Shown here: positions 22,901 to 35,177 of the stretch, in pieces
Layout: each line of letters begins with the position of its first letter
Position numbering within the stretch: position 1 is the first letter of the stretch
DNA from: Neodontobutis hainanensis
Lineage: Eukaryota; Chordata; Actinopteri; Gobiiformes; Odontobutidae
NCBI GenBank assembly: GCA_024349245.1
Contig: JALDNG010000041.1
Coordinates: 620,001-684,000 of the forward strand
Length of the DNA: 64,000 nucleotides
Direction of reading: 5' to 3'
Made by a program: the position numbers and the translations under genes
Notes under the pieces: generated by a model
Seen by the model: only the letters and a program-made list of their open reading frames with translations
Told to the model about the DNA's origin: nothing
Databases searched by the model: none

Positions 22901-25900
22901 GGTCCTCTACAGTTCCTCAGGTGGATCTCTCTATGAAACCCACTCTTACGCTCTTTCCAAACAAGTAGGATTAATACGCTCCCAGAAAGGCCAGTCTAGA
23001 TTATGAACAGTGTAGGAAACATGGCCTCCTCCTACTGAGCGACTTCAGGTCAAGGCCTTTTCTGCAATAGATATTGTTGACAAACGATATACAGTAGAGC
23101 TTATTTTAAACCATGTGCCAACAGATCGGTGGCAGTTTTTTTAGGTTGGAAATGTATTAATAATAGCTAATACCACTAAAATTATGCAAATGTAGTGTTT
23201 TGTTATACATAGCCTATGTGGCTCTCAGTAGTTTTCTGCGTCATTAATAAGGACCAACGTAACTGTGTTGAGGAAATGTGTAATTATTAATTTCAAGACT
23301 CTCCATTAGAATGATGGAGCACTGCAGCACACAGAAGAAGAGGAATGGCCGACCACATTCGCTTGCCACTGTGGTAATAAAAATTATACTGAGCGGCACT
23401 TTCTGCATGCATACAGTGTAAATAAGTTTATGATCTTTATAAACAATAATATGCTCATTCAAAATTAAATTCTAAATTCTTCATTAATAATAAACCATGT
23501 TACTATAACAACAAATATTAGGGGAATAATAGAGGAAATGTTTTATAGTTGGCGAAGACAGTGTGTATCTCCACCTAAATGAGTATGAGTATTTCATGTA
23601 AGTACTTAATCATAAACTGTCCCATTTACATCTGAGTAGGTCTACTGAAATAATTATAGCCTCTTAAATATCCAGTTACCACTACCACATTACAGCTATT
23701 GCCCAGAACAGGAAGAACATTTATTATTTAACGTTAGTTCTGTAGACTGTATACAGCCATAAAATGCACTTTCCACAAGTTCAGTAACAATGCAGCTTTT
23801 CTAATTATATTGCATGAGAATATTGAATTTAACGTTGCGTATACACATGACGAGTTACAGAACTCATGCATGGATTATACACTAGGTTAACCAATGACTG
23901 AATGTGAGTTATTAACATTTATTTTAACATTCAGAAAACTGCTAAGAGCACAGAGCAACTGCTGCATAATGTTGCATTATACAGTGGAGCAGTGTGTTTG
24001 AGTGTTAATGAGTCCACTGCCATGTCACACAGATCTGTTGTGATGCTAAATAAAATATTACAAATGAATCATGTAAATACAAGGAAAACATGCCACTTTG
24101 AGGGAACACAATGAATATGCATTTTTTATACACAGCATGGCTCATGTATTAAGTATTGGTCAGTTGCAGCTAAACCAAACTGGTCAGCTAGAGGTAAAAT
24201 ATTTGCCCTCTGACTTAGCGCCCTGTCTCTATCCTAGACTCTACGGACATGTGACCCCTAAAGCCTCCTGCGTAACAGTAAATAATCCTACCATCGTTAA
24301 ATCCAGTCAGATTAAAGCAAATCCCTTATGAATTTACTTTTTTGTTGTACTTTCCACAACCATGTTAATAATTTTCTTTTTTCTTTGATTTACCTTGTTT
24401 TGTGTCACTATCACAAGTATTTGAGCAGTTTGCAAAGTTTTGTGGTAAACCAAAATCAAGCACCATAAAAAGTGTAATAAATGCACTAATGAACCATATT
24501 TAAACCCTTCAAACATGTAATTTAATAGATTGGGAATGGATGACCTGTGCAGCCTTTTAAGTCTAAGCTCTGGAAACCCAACCGTCTGTTGGATGCCATA
24601 AGCTTTTTTTCCCCAAATAAAATATGAAAGGGACCTAATCTAATTCTATTATGGTACTATTGCTGCTCCCATCTTGGCTGATGAGCTCCCATTACCTTGA
24701 TCCCAAAACTGCCTTTTATTATTAACCATACTATTAGTATTATTAACAAAATGCAAGTAATGTATGGATTTGCTAACTGTACTATTGAATTGCATTAAAA
24801 TGTATAGTGTATTTTTCCTGTGTCCTCACAGAGGTAACATGCAGACTCAGCTTTCAGGGAAGAGCTAAAGTGATATATGATATGGTTATTTGATATAGTA
24901 CTGTGTTCTAAATGGTCACAAACAACACTGTTATATCAGTATGTCCTTCAAATTTATCATAATTTCATTTTATATGTCCCAATAACAATTTTTTATCTTG
25001 TTATTCTTCTAATATTGTGAACGGACAACTTATTTGACTGTTGTTCTCTCCTCAACTTAGGTCTGCAGATTAATTTCTCAAGTCATATTAGTTTACTCAG
25101 CTGCCTGTCTGACAGATGTCTTCTATAATCCTAAAGTAATCTGGCATTAAGGTTAGTTCAGCAGATATCCTTGAGTAAACAATTAGCGCCATCAAAGTCG
25201 GCTTTGGTAGGAGTTATTTGGCAGCATCCTTGCATTCAATCCATATTCAAATGAAGCAATGTAGATTCAGAAACTGAAACCAATATAATGCAAATAATCA
25301 CCATGTTAAGCTTTGCTATATTTTGCTGCCTGACATGGTTCAGAACCTGTCCTTGCTGCTCACACAGAGGTTGGGCCATAATCAAATAATGTTCTGTCTC
25401 ATCAGCGTGCCTATTACATCACAGAGTCAAGGCCAGGGTACAAGTAGCCATCCGGGATCTGTTGACCAGCCGGAGGTATCGTGGGCACACTGACTGGCCA
25501 TGTGACTGTTACGCAGTTACTCACTTCCGCAGAGCTTGCTTTGTCATGCAACAACGCTCCCAATATCACAATGGCTGACTCATTTAGTGACAGAAATATT
25601 ATGTTTTGATCAGAACATAGCCAAGTCAGGGCAATTAAAAATGTATTGTGGAAAATTTGAAGTAACCGTAAAACTTTATCATAAATTGTCAGAAATAAAA
25701 CACGTGCAGTTGGTAATCTGGACACAGAGTAGGTATCAGTTGTGTGTGTGGTCATCTGGCAGGTCCTTTTAAAATTTATGGAGCTAGCATATGGCAGCAG
25801 TTAATCAGGTATTTGCTTGAGGCTGGAAGAGGCGATAAGACTTGGAGTTGAAAATGATTGCAGGGGATACAAAAACACGTGTTACCTGGCCTTTTACTGT

Positions 25901-28880
25901 ACATTTGTCATGTTAACCATTTCACACAACAACAAGGCCAGGTGAGCTCCATTTTCCCTGCTCCCTGTCGTTCTTATTTTGACTGTACTTGTACATTCTG
26001 TGTCAGATGCTGCTCTGATGACTTTGTTGTCCTGGCATTAGAGGAAACCTATTTTGGAAAGAGATAATTTGACTGAGATGTACAACCACCAAAGGGTTCG
26101 TTTACAAACAGGACATACATAAGCCTGGCAGACACTACAATCTTAGATGACGCACACACAGGGACCACAAGCATAAAGTAAAGACAAGCACATTACATTT
26201 ATATAGAAATAGTATGCATGTAAGTGCATGCATTTACTTTTATGAATGTCTTAAAGTCTGAATTAAATGAGAAAACGAAAGATCAATGCTACATTTAATT
26301 GGTGTACAGTAGCATTAAGCCTAGGGAGGAGATTCTATATCATGGCACAGGGTCTAAGTCTATAGTCCTGTAATGCTGAGCCCAGCAAACGATCGGTGTT
26401 ATATTTTCTGCTGTGATACACGCAACATAATTCAAAGCTTATTCACAGCCCAATTCATGTCTGACTCAGCAAAGTGTCCACTCTCATCTCCTGGACAGAC
26501 CCATTTCAATTTTGTAGATCTAGAACATGGCATTTTTATGATGATGGTGCATAATAGTACAGCTTAAGGCAGAAAGTACACATTCTAATGCTGCAACGTT
26601 GTTCAAGTTTAATTTGCTTTTCTGAGAAAAAAAAACAAATAGTCTTTTAACAGCAGTAACATCAAATGTAAACTTTACATGCACTTTCAGGGCTTCTATG
26701 TGATTAGTTTTGCTGTGTTGCTGAAAAAGAATGTGTTAGAATAAAAAGTAAAACATAAATAAATAAATAACCAGACACAAGGTGGATAGTGTAAGGTTTG
26801 TGTATTTGAAACAGAAACCATTATGTTGTTATGTTGTCAGTGTCTTTGGAGGCTCATACCATCTAAGCGCTGGCATTCTTTTTGATTTTTGCACACTAAA
26901 CTGCACTGCTGCTTTTTCACAAACACTCATCACTCAAACATTAACCATCACATCAACATTTTAAGAAGAATAAAAGGGATAAACAAATGTTTGTATGGGC
27001 TATGCCTGCGAGGAATATAAAAAAGTTAGCTATATTAGAAGATATATACAAGATTATACAAACAATATACTAAATATATTTGGGCAATTAACCAAGTAAC
27101 CTTACTGCCCTGGAGGCCCACATGTTGGTAGATACCAATTGGTATCAATAGATGTGTGTTTTTTACAAATCTTTACAAAGTGGATCATAATTTAAGATAA
27201 GACCTATAGCCTACCATGTTAGAGAAACGATCATGTTGAATGAGACCTACCTTGGGCTCTGCATTATGCTGCGGACATACTCTTTTGAGCTTCATACATT
27301 TGTCATCCGCAGCTCCATACAGAGACTATGTACAGTAGCTCATAGATGCTATAAATCATCTTATGATAGAAATTGAAAAGTTCTTCAAATGCACCACCGC
27401 TGCTTTTCTTGCTGACCTGGTGAAAGTCGTTCATGCATTCATCTGTTCATGCATGTGACTAATAGAGCTTGCTCAGAAATAAAATGAGCTTTCCTTTAAC
27501 TGCCAGGGCACACACAGTTCACTACGACACAAAATGCAATGTTCATTGTTTACAACAATAGTCAATTTGCACACAAAGTACTGTTTATAACAAACACTAT
27601 AATTTCAAACAGGGTTTTTCGGTATCAAGTGACCTGTGTGTGGTCAGAGAAAACCCTATGGCTTTATCTCTCTTCTTAATTTTTTAGCTTATCACCTGAA
27701 TTATTGCTGTCCTATCTAAAACCCAGTGAATGATGCCATTGGAGGAGGCATTAATAAATGATAAAGCAGCAGCTGTGAGAGTGTTACGCAATGGGAGACC
27801 ATCAGTATAGTGCCCCGTGTGTGTGTACAGTGTGTGGAGACGTTGAAATGACCATGTGGCGAAGGTTTGAGAGACAGCCAAGCAGCCAGAACATTATTTT
27901 CCTTATTCCTTATCCTTATACCTTACATCCTTATACCTTTTTCATCAGACGTATACATGTGAATGCTGTATTTAGTGTATTCCCATAGGGACCAGAATAG
28001 ATAATTCAATGCAATATTTACAGCCTCTTGAAGCCTATATGTTTTAAGTATAGATGAGCCATCAAACTGGAATAGAAAATGGCAATTAAATATTTATTGG
28101 TGTGGTCATGATGTGGACTCTCACTTTAAATGTAATATGTGTTTCTATCTTGTTTTATGTAACTTCACTATTATTGAGCTTGTTTTTTATACTGCTTACA
28201 TTTGATTTAAACTACATATGTATCATGCAAGTTGTTGAACAATTTTAACTGTTACTAGCAATAGTTTTATTTCATTGAACAGAAAGGTGGTGCTCTAGAC
28301 AAAACTTCAGAGTAAGTCTTTCTGACTTGTCAGCCCACAGTGTGATAGCTACAGCAAACTGAGCCGTGGTCACCACCTACACACAAGTTTGACTTTGAGA
28401 GGACTTTTTCTGGCTGTGGTTTATGATTGACAGGTTGGAAAAACAATTAGCTGATGCAGTGATAAGATAATCTCTAAGACAGGGCAACATGATGGAGTGG
28501 CAGTAAGCTGCAAGAGTTGTAGCACTGGAAAGTCTAAAAGGGTGGAAAGTGTTACAGACCAACAAGATTTCTTTATTGGTAGCGTTTTCTGTTCAGTTCT
28601 GTTCTTTATTCAACAACCACGTCATTTGCCTGTGCAGCATGTACTGGCATTTCACAATTCTGAGTTATAACTGCTTAGAAAAGTAACCGATAGAGAGAAG
28701 TATTTACACACACAGTGAAAACCAATTTTTGAACTGTGAAGACAAGCTGCATCAGAATAAAACTCTGATGAATCCTCCAGCACCTGAGAGAGAGTATAAA
28801 AAACATGTAAGTAAACACAAATGCATCTTTACAAAAACACATCATCCGTACAGAAAGAAGAGGGCCCAGTGTTAGACTCT
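16906..28880. other. hcn1-ccbe1 intergenic region, first part
   Basis: About 12 kb of AT-rich DNA. No reading frame longer than about 125 codons and none with recognisable similarity. No RNA gene or clear repeat was seen. Part may belong to a long hcn1 3'UTR. Slightly more complex patches at 19790-19930 and 25400-25580 could be regulatory. Confidence 0.6.
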
Positions 28881-28897
28881 TTTTTTGTCTTTGTCAC

Positions 28898-29097
28898 AGA
28901 ACATTGGACCAACTGTATACCCTCTCTCAGGTGCTGAAGGGTTTATGAGAGTTGGGCCGGTCTACATGTGTTTTGTGGATCTGGAGAAGGCATCCTGTGG
29001 GGGGTGCTCTGGGCGTATGATGTCTGGGGCCCTCTGCTATGGGCTGTCCGGTCTTTGTATAACCAGAGCAGAAGCCTGGTTTGCATTGCCGGTGTAG
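28898..29097 (+). mobile_element. LINE reverse-transcriptase fragment, type C, with internal deletion
   Basis: One frame reads GPVYMCFVDLEKA. After a small deletion and frame change, another frame reads ILWGVLWAYDVWGPLLWAVR then SLYNQSRSLVCIAG. From memory this matches the FVDLEKAFDRVPRG...REYGV...SLYN segment of a common teleost non-LTR element, possibly RTE/Rex-like. The missing residues are those just after the motif A Asp region, so it cannot be functional. Confidence 0.75.
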
Positions 29098-29744
29098 GTA
29101 CTTGGGTTATTAAAGTGGGCTTTATCTCACTATATTTAGTAAACTTCACTTAAGAGTTACTGATAATGAAAGACAGAATACAAAGCCAGTTTTGTTTTTC
29201 TCACCGAAAGCTCCAATCAATAGCTCCAACAAGCTAACTGCTAAGCCTTCACTTGCAAACTTCCTGCAATAACTACAAAATATTTACATTTATTTTGATA
29301 ACAAATAACATTGTAGGCTTTTAAATGACTGTGTATATATGTTTCCAAGAATGACATGGGTCATGCTAATCTAAACAATACAAAGACATCACTTTGCACT
29401 ACATCTAATCACTGTTCAGGGACACTCTGTCCTGTACACTTAGTGACACATACACGTAAACTTACACACATCTATTACTGACATGACAGTTCATTACACG
29501 TCCATCCATGACCCTGGAGCTGAGAGGGGGGCATAATGTGCACCTATAAAAGCTTCATGTACTGTAAACATGTTAAGCAAATCACCATGTACCATTGTTG
29601 CATGTTTCATTCAAGCAAGCATTAAAATTAGTCTTTCATTCCTAATTTTACTATGGACAGTCTTTGTTGTCTCGTTTGTGATCCAAACCGAATAGTTATT
29701 TTAACATTTTTAATTATTTTAACAGAGTTACTGCCTCAAGTGGA
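29098..29744. other. spacer between two parts of the type C LINE
   Basis: AT-rich sequence between the RT fragment and the C-terminal fragment of what appears to be the same LINE. It shows no recognisable LINE protein and may be an insertion or strongly decayed element sequence. Confidence 0.45.
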
Positions 29745-30168
29745 TGTGTTTTTTTTGGGTCTTGTTCATGAGTGAGGGAAAGATAGAACGGGAGATTGAC
29801 TGATGGATTTATCGCAGCTTCTGCAGTGATGCACTCTGGGTCATGACCAAAAGAACACAATCTTAGATACAAGCGGCCGAAATAAGTTTCCTTAGCAGGG
29901 TGGCTGGGCACGCCCTTAAATATGGAAAGAGGCGCTTGGTCACCCAGGTGGAGCTTGGAGTAGAGCCGCTGCTCCTCCACATCGAGAAGCCAGCTGAGAG
30001 GAGTCACCAGGAGACGACCCTGTTGAAAACCCAAGACACGCTGACAGAATGATGTCTCTCATCTGGCCTGGGAACGCTTCAGTATTCCCCCAGAAGAGCT
30101 GGAGGAAGTGTCCGGAGAGAGGGGAAGTCTGGGCATCTCTGCTTTGAAGGCTGCCCCCAGGACAGAGG
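29745..30168 (+). mobile_element. LINE C-terminal fragment, type C
   Basis: Read with frame changes, the + strand gives LWVMTKRT, IQAAEISFL, RVAGHALK, LGVEPLLLHIEK and further on LAWERF-like and EELEEVSGERGEVWASLL-like residues. As I recall it, this is the C-terminal end of the teleost LINE whose RT fragment lies at 28898-29097, in the same orientation. The middle part is deleted and stops are present. Confidence 0.75.
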
Positions 30169-33100
30169 AATAGATACTGCCTGTAATGGTCTTAGTTTCA
30201 AATTTCTGTATAGAAAACCATAAAATGGTATAAGTTTAAATAAGTTGGTAAATGCGGCAAAATTGTGTTTCTAGAAAAATAAAAATAATGGCTCCATTCA
30301 GGATTTGGTTTCTGATGTGATGATAACATGACTGGACTGGGCCTTACCACAAACCTATTCCACATTATTTAAATGTCAAACAACAATAGTTATTCCTGTT
30401 TATGTGGCTACAGTTTTACTTTTGTAAAAGACCATGCAACGTCACATAATATTTATGCAAATGTTTAAAACTTGATGATATATTTCAAAATATATTTGCA
30501 CAAATTTGTTTGATCCTAAGCATTTCAGCTTCAGGTTCTGGTTGGACTGGTGATGCAACACAATGTGTCTACAGTGTACATACAGATACGTACAGATACT
30601 TTCACCCTATCCTGCTCTCTGGTAAATGCATTTAAACAGTCCTTGGTGATAGCTCAGCAGAGATAAAACCAACAGAACTGTTTGTCTCATTAACATGTGA
30701 TGGAGTGGAACAATCACTGTAGATGGCTAAAAATTCAAATGTCCTGTAACAAAGAAATAACTGGATAAAAATAGCTTTCCAGTATGTGGTTCATAGCTGG
30801 TCTAAACCAACTTATGCACAGAACCAATTCTGCTTAATGCTTCAGAACTAATTAAAATAGTTTTAAGCTATAAAAGAGCAAGACTTAAATGCTTGACTGC
30901 CTCAAGCTAGGGTATGTAGGCAAAAAGGAAGGCTGCGGATTTTGGTGGCAAGGAAAAAGGAAAACATACAATTCCTTTCTCCAAAACTTTGTAGAACAAA
31001 AATATTACCTAAAATACAGTTACATAATAGCTCTGCTTTCATGTGGATCGGAATTTGGTAGAGTCCAAATGTGTTTCTTTAGATCTGTAATATGTCACAT
31101 GATGCAGGGGGCCGCAGGAGTATAAGAAGCCCTCCTTATTCCTATTTTCTTTGCATGGGTGACCACGGTCTAACCATCTGCTCACTGGCTCAATCTTTCA
31201 GGGCATCAAAACCAAGAAATGTGCAGTTAAGAACTATGCAGCACACTTTCTGTGTAATTAAACCACTCCTGTGACACTCATTTGAGGCACAGAAGGATAG
31301 TTAAGATATGTATAACATTGTTTATATCATGTATTTATTTTTGGAGGTTCTCTGTCATCCAAATAGTCATAACGCTAGGGGATTAAAAAAAAATAATGTT
31401 CAGGTGTTCTTTTTTTTTGCCCTATAGCACCTTTCTGTAATGTGAGTGGAGGTTATTAGGTTTTCTGAAGATATGATAGGTAGATAAGATAGGTTTAAAC
31501 CATATCAGAGGGACATTAGTTTGCATATGGGACAGTGATAGGTGGAAAATGAGGAAAAATAGATTCAAACAGGGATGGGTGTGTTAGGGCTAGCTGCAGT
31601 GAGCTTAAATTAATGGCAGGGAGGGGCTCTTCTCAAGGACACTGCACTGAGGTTATATTTATTGATCACATTACTGTTGAGACATGCAGTCCCATGTATT
31701 GTGCTGGAACTATATCACAAGCCAGCCTTCTCTAAGCAGTCCGGTTCAGAGAGACCAAGTTTTAAATCAGCTTAGTTATAATATGACGTTAGATACTATG
31801 TTATGAAATACATGCACTTTTGGCTGAGGACAATGATTATGTTCATCCGTAAATCCATGTAGCATTTACTTTCAAAAGGAGCCTCATTCAGTGTCTGAAA
31901 AGCAAGACTTCCTCACAAAGCTCTTTACACCTCATGTGAGTCACCAGTGAACCTTTGAACAGCTGGTGCAAGTGAGCAGGCACAGAGTCATAGTGACATG
32001 GAGTGAAAAATCATTCATACTGAGATGACAGCAAGAAAACTGTACCTTAACCTGCTGTCACAACAGCCAAGCATTACTCACCCAGCCAGCTGTGGCAGGG
32101 CCACATTTCATTGCTCGGCCATTCAAGGCTTACTGGGCTTCAAATGGCCATCTTATAAAGAGATGGTCTTATAAGGAAACATGTTTTTTATGTTGGCTGG
32201 GATCATTGGATAGCATTTAGTGAGTTAGTTAAAATCCTTTTACATTTGACCTTTAAGTCAATTTGTTTGTGAAGAGCATAAGATAACTGACCTTAGAGTA
32301 GAACTAACATCAGAGTGACATTGACCGCACTAAAGCCTGTAGAAGGTATACAGTGACCTTGAAACCCAACACATATGTGGCAAAAAAGTCAGGATTTGTT
32401 TGTAGAAATGGCAAAACATTTTTTTCTTTTTTGTAAATATTTCTGTAGATGCACACACATATCACAGGATACAGGATGTAAATATTTCCAGTAAGCTCAA
32501 ACTTGCTGTGGCTCTCTTAGTGTGTCTGGGCATGTGCAGAACTACACTGCAGTGCCGCACTGTGAGAGAAAGCCACAGAGGATTTTTGACAGTGGGGTGT
32601 TCAAACGTTGCTATATTCTTGTTGCTAACCCATGTGATACACAGCAATCAAGCTCAAGATAAAAATCAAGCTCTTTGAGTGTCCCTTGCGACAGTGCTGC
32701 ATTTAAAAGCATCCATTAAGCCTCGAAAGGTTAATGTCAATGTCAAAAACCTTGGCACTAAATTACTCACATATTCCTAAAGGACAGCTCATCATTGCTC
32801 ACAAGCATTTCTTTGTTTCAAGAGTGCTCTTAACAAACTATCACTCTGTACTACAACCCTATAAATAAACCCGAAATAAAATACTTTATTCTTTATTGGC
32901 ATTCCCTGTTCTCACCTAACCCCTGTCACTGGAGTCGCTTTGCCGTGGATTAGTTCTCATCTCCTCTAATTTCCAATTAATTGATGGCACAGTCAAGGGC
33001 TGGATGAGAAAAGTTCCAATTAAGTATAAAAAGACAAACAAAGTCTGACAAATCCTGTCTGTGTAGACCAATGCAGATAAATACTCATGGGGTGAAATTG

Positions 33101-34659
33101 TAAATAAAATCACTAATTTTAAAATAAGTCAAAGGTGATTAAAGCTAGTACATAGTCCTATAAGAACAAATACAGTTGATTTAAATGAACATCAGCAAAA
33201 CAAAGCATAACAAAAGATACACCCTTTCACTGTTGTTCACTAGTTTCTTGGCTTTGGAAACTGATGACAATGCAGATTTTAACAATATGCATAAGAGTCA
33301 CTGATAAATATTTCAAATCTCTACACCTAGATAAGGTGGTACAGTGGCTGCCTGAAGCAGTAACTGGCTACTTCTGCCTTTGCAGGCGTGATCATTCTCT
33401 GTGCTTTAAGTTGCTGAGGCATCAAAACAGGTGGAACATAAATGGCACAGCATGTGCACCTCAGAGTCGTGACGCACCCTGGTATTTCTAAAGGCTGTCA
33501 TCCATTTTGTGGGCAATGATGACGATAGTGGTAAAAGGGGGGTGGGAGCAAAATCTGTTGGTTACAAGGGCCATCAAGTGGTCAGAAGTGAAACTACAAA
33601 CTCAAGGAGTTGCTGAGCTGTAGAGTACAAACTGAGCCAGAGCTGTGAAACAGGAATGAAACCGATTCCCTTTACCTTGGATTGCCATGCCTGAACAAAC
33701 CTTTTGAAGGCCCTGTGTGCCAGTTTAAGGCTACGGGGAATGAGTCAGGTTCCTTTTAATAAAGGAATTAGATCTTTATTGTATTAGGAAATATTGTATT
33801 ACGTTTGTCAGTAATAGAAACTCTGACTAATGTCAAGGTAAATCACACCTGACTGACCTCACAGATTGAAAAGCTAGCTAGTGCTCTGTAAGTGACACCG
33901 GAGTCCTCTTATTTCACTGGGATATCCTTTACAGGCTCCTCTCTGCCCTCCAAATCCCGACAACGCCACACTGCATTCCTGAGAAACTTAAGTCTTGGGT
34001 TGTGTAGGTGCAAGTGGACAGTGTTTGTGTCCAGATCAGTACTGCACAGGGTCACACTGAGGTCAAGGTCGTTCACTGACAGATGATAGTTTAACCAAGA
34101 TATTAATAAAGGGTTTAATGCAGACAGAAGTGTAAAAGATGTGTAAAAATATTTGACATTAGGATATCAATTTGTGACATTAATCATAATTTGGTTAGAC
34201 CAACCCTTTTCTAGACATATTATGTATGCATAAGACACTTCTAAACTGTATTCCTGGATACATTGTTATGCGGTTGTTTGATAAGTGCAGGTTCAAGCTT
34301 TGAGCGGCTCATACATGAGTTAATACTTAAGGCAGACCTTTAAATAAATGAGTGTTTCTAATTGACAGTAGATGTCAAAATCAAGAGCCTGTGAAAGCAC
34401 TGATCTTATCTAAGGAATAAACCCCTCTAAACCTTTCATTATTCAGTATAATGGCAAATGCATTTGTAAACCATCCTTTTTTTTACTCCATTCTTTAGTT
34501 TGCATGGTAGGAACTTTTTGAGCTGTGCTGCTTTCAAAGAACAAAGGGGAAATAACTTGCAACGCAATAAAAGGAGGCTAAACCTGATTTTACCGTACTG
34601 AGCAGTAAAACAGAAACAGGTCTAGCTGTGCTTCTAAAAATTCTCCTGTTTTTTTGGCG
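30169..34659. other. hcn1-ccbe1 intergenic region, last part
   Basis: AT-rich, with no recognisable gene. The block 32915-33060 contains several TAATTA/AATTAATTG-like homeodomain core sites and looks less random than its flanks. I looked for a PMAIP1-like BH3 peptide, a ccbe1 neighbour in human, and did not see one. Confidence 0.55.
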
Positions 34660-35073
34660 GGTTCTTTGTGGTTTTGATCATAGGTTGTGACAAAAAAAAT
34701 GCATTCCCATTAATGACCGCACTGTGGCGCCAGAGGTGTCGACGCTCTGAGGAAATGAACGAGCTCACGTGCACCTTTTGAACTAAGGATGAGGGCGCTT
34801 TCAATTCTAGCGGAATATTCACAACAGCGGCTTAAACTGCGCCATGTAAAGGTAACACTCAATGGTAATTTCTGTGAAAACGTGTAAAAAGTACGTTGTT
34901 ACCTGATATATAGCTTTAATGTTGCAAAATGCTGTCAGCTGCACATTCATTGAGGAAAGTTGCTAAGGGAGTGGGAGGGTTAGACTCAGCTGGCACTTTA
35001 TTCATCGGACTAGGAGCCGCAAATCAGTTCACGCAGAGCCGTTCCTCACTGAAAGGTCTTCTCCATCGAGGAA
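34660..35073 (+). promoter_or_regulatory. ccbe1: ccbe1 promoter and 5'UTR region
   Basis: The 400 bp before the ccbe1 start are richer in CpG and G+C than the intergenic DNA and contain an E-box (CACGTG near 34767). A G-rich stretch lies at 34968-34980. No convincing TATA box sits at a fixed distance. The transcription start is not determinable from sequence. Confidence 0.4.
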
Positions 35074-35177
35074 ATGATATTTAGGCACTCCAGAAGCCCC
35101 CTGCTGCTCACCGTGACCTGTGTGTGTTTCTCACGAGGATTACTTTGGTCCTATCAAGAAGAGGATGCCACTGACGG
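35074..35177 (+). CDS. ccbe1: ccbe1 exon 1: start and signal peptide
   Basis: It begins MIFRHSRSPLLLTVTCVCFS and ends ...WSYQEEDATDG, matching the WTYREE-type junction after the signal peptide in mammalian CCBE1. Donor gtatgg at 35178; ends in phase 2. No better upstream start is in frame with a signal sequence. Confidence 0.9.

Noticed and set aside
16906..34659. Search for a Noxa/PMAIP1-like or other small gene between hcn1 and ccbe1
   Set aside because: No BH3-like peptide or splice-linked coding exon recognised; short exons could still have been missed.
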